Source: an uncultured Marinobacter sp. (lineage in GTDB: Bacteria > Pseudomonadota > Gammaproteobacteria > Pseudomonadales > Oleiphilaceae). From it: a DNA stretch of 64,000 bases. The stretch covers positions 930,001 through 994,000 of the forward strand of contig NZ_CAMYMK010000002.1 in the NCBI RefSeq assembly GCF_947259545.1, read 5' to 3'. The stretch's first letter is position 1, and every line of letters begins with the position of its first letter. Positions 63,064 through 64,000 of the stretch are shown one piece after another. Below the pieces are notes generated by a model that searched no databases, had not been told where the DNA came from, and saw only the letters and a list, made by a program, of their open reading frames with translations. Position numbers and translations under genes: made by a program.

Positions 63064-63591
63064 TTGTCCGTGTTTCTGTTTCTTTTTATTGTCATGCCCA
63101 TTGCCGAGATGGCGGTGCTGATCAAGGTCGGCGGCATGATCGGCGTATTGAATACCATAGGGCTGGTCCTGCTGACAGCGGTGGTGGGTGCCTGGTTGTT
63201 GCGTCAGCAAGGGTTGGCGACGTTATTGCGGGCGAATCAGCGGCTGAACAGCGGTGAACTGCCGGCAAAGGAAGTGGCCGAGGGACTGGTGCTGGCGGTG
63301 GGTGGTGCGCTGCTGCTGACCCCGGGCTTTATTACTGACACGATCGGATTCCTCTGCCTGATACCGGGTACCCGGCACTGGTTTGTCGCGCAGGTGCTGA
63401 AACGGCTGGTGGTCTCCGGCCAGACCCGCAGCTTTCATTTCCAGGCCGGCGGTGGACAGGGGCCCTTCGGCAACCGTGAAAACCCCTTTGGCCAGCAGCG
63501 TCCATTCGACCGTGATGCCAATGGCGACATCATAGACGGTGAGTATCGCGACGAAACCAGGCGCGATAACGACCGCATCGAAAAAAAGTAA
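63064..63591 (+). CDS. fxsA: FxsA family membrane protein
   Basis: The 175-residue protein has FxsA features: FLFLFIVMPIAEMAVLIKVG, TAVVGAWLLRQQG, and LLLTPGFITDTIGFLCLIPG, with three or four membrane helices and a polar C-terminal tail. In E. coli FxsA is an inner-membrane protein whose overproduction relieves phage T7 exclusion by F. The TTG at 63064 has AGGAGG five bases upstream and gives the family N terminus; the longer frame to 62968 is unlikely. groES follows after about 196 bases, a common neighbourhood. Confidence 0.9.
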   Translation: MSVFLFLFIVMPIAEMAVLIKVGGMIGVLNTIGLVLLTAVVGAWLLRQQGLATLLRANQRLNSGELPAKEVAEGLVLAVGGALLLTPGFITDTIGFLCLIPGTRHWFVAQVLKRLVVSGQTRSFHFQAGGGQGPFGNRENPFGQQRPFDRDANGDIIDGEYRDETRRDNDRIEKK

Positions 63592-63610
63592 AAAAATTTC
63601 TATCGCGGGT

Positions 63611-63639
63611 GTTGAAAATACCTACCCGCTACCCCAAAT
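63611..63639 (+). promoter_or_regulatory. Sigma-32 heat-shock promoter of groES
   Basis: GTTGAA at 63611-63616, a 15-base spacer and CCCCAAAT at 63632-63639 fit the heat-shock consensus CTTGAA-N13-17-CCCCATnT with two mismatches. The leader to groES is about 140 bases and contains a palindromic repeat. Confidence 0.65.
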
Positions 63640-63706
63640 AGAAGACACAAGTTCGCTGCGGGCTGATATCCACTGTAAAACAGGCGGTTATCAAGCCGGG
63701 CAATTT

Positions 63707-63732
63707 GTCGGATTACGCGTTGCGGATCCGAC
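63707..63732. repeat. REP-like palindrome (gtcggatta family), copy 5
   Basis: GTCGGAT at 63707-63713 pairs with ATCCGAC at 63726-63732 around TACGCGTTGCGG. It lies inside the groES leader, an unusual position for a family otherwise found after genes. Confidence 0.72.
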
Positions 63733-63787
63733 TTTTAAACAGCAAATGTCATTGCCACATTAATCTGACTATTGGAGAAGCCGAGCA

Positions 63788-64000
63788 ATGAAAATTCGTC
63801 CGCTACACGATCGTGTTGTCGTGCGCCGTAAGGAAGAAGAAGAGAAAACCGCAGGTGGCATCGTGCTGCCGGGTAATGCCAAAGAGAAGCCGTCTCAGGG
63901 TGAAGTGATCGCCGTGGGTAATGGCCGGGTCCTCGACAATGGCGAAACCCGTGCTCTGGCGGTACAGGTGGGTGACACCGTGGTTTTCGGTCAGTACGCC
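63788..64000 (+). CDS. groES: Co-chaperonin GroES (3' end outside the window)
   Basis: The first 71 codons of gro[42 protein letters not shown] with the start of the mobile loop, and [11 protein letters not shown] at the window edge. GroES is the lid of the GroEL folding chamber. The ATG follows GGAGAAGCC. The frame is open to base 64000; about 25 residues and presumably groEL lie beyond. A sigma-32-type promoter is found upstream. Confidence 0.95.
   Translation, partial: MKIRPLHDRVVVRRKEEEEKTAGGIVLPGNAKEKPSQGEVIAVGNGRVLDNGETRALAVQVGDTVVFGQYA

Noticed and set aside
1..64000. tRNA, rRNA, integrase or transposase genes marking a genomic island
   Set aside because: I found no tRNA- or rRNA-like sequence and no recognisable integrase or transposase, so the evidence for transfer rests on composition, gene order and the tviB relic.

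Overview
The window looks like a chromosomal segment of a marine gammaproteobacterium, most likely Marinobacter or a close relative. This rests on the moderately high-GC backbone, a Pseudomonas-type MvaT nucleoid protein, a polar-flagellum flagellin-flaG-fliD-fliS cluster, and housekeeping genes (sbcB, argG, yajQ, ampG-like, fxsA, groES). Genus is inferred from protein resemblance only.

Region 1 (1-44.7 kb) is a very large cell-surface polysaccharide / O-antigen locus. It starts with a ligase/polymerase-type membrane protein, two GT4 glycosyltransferases and the complete UDP-N-acetyl-L-fucosamine set (fnlA-fnlB-fnlC) followed by a WbuB-like transferase. A short relic of a nucleotide-sugar dehydrogenase gene with its own terminator comes next, then wecA, manC, a DHH phosphoesterase, cysD-cysN, rmlB-rmlA, a wbpV-wbpL-wbpM block with a GT2 gene, and rmlD-rmlC. 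A 1128-residue sulfotransferase-GT2-GT4 fusion opens a block of sulfotransferase genes and an Arn/Gtr-like lipid-linked-sugar module (GT2, two SMR-type membrane proteins, acyltransferase, WecE-like aminotransferase, GT-C-like protein). This stretch, about 27.4-36.4 kb, is visibly AT-richer than its flanks. A minus-strand membrane/kinase-like fusion, a methyltransferase block, cysC, an SLC13 permease, a beta-CASP metallohydrolase and a TviB-type dehydrogenase close the locus. PAPS-supply genes (cysD, cysN, cysC), a possible sulfate permease and four sulfotransferase-like proteins together point to a sulfated surface glycan.

Region 2 (44.8-50.9 kb) holds mvaT, a secreted FilA/DUF6160-like protein behind a tandem CRP-type promoter, sbcB, a DUF559 nuclease-like gene bracketed by G-rich palindromic repeats, and a TPR-methyltransferase-like protein.

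Region 3 (50.9-56.8 kb) is the filament cluster: two divergent flagellin genes, flaG, fliD and fliS. Sigma-28 sites stand before one flagellin gene and fliD, and a sigma-54-like site before the other flagellin gene.

Region 4 (56.8-64 kb) is housekeeping: argG, a receiver protein with a degenerate GGDEF domain, yajQ, an ampG-like gene with an apparent AUC start, atl between two inverted-repeat elements, an SDR reductase, fxsA, and groES cut by the window end. Two palindromic repeat families are scattered between genes, mainly after 45 kb.
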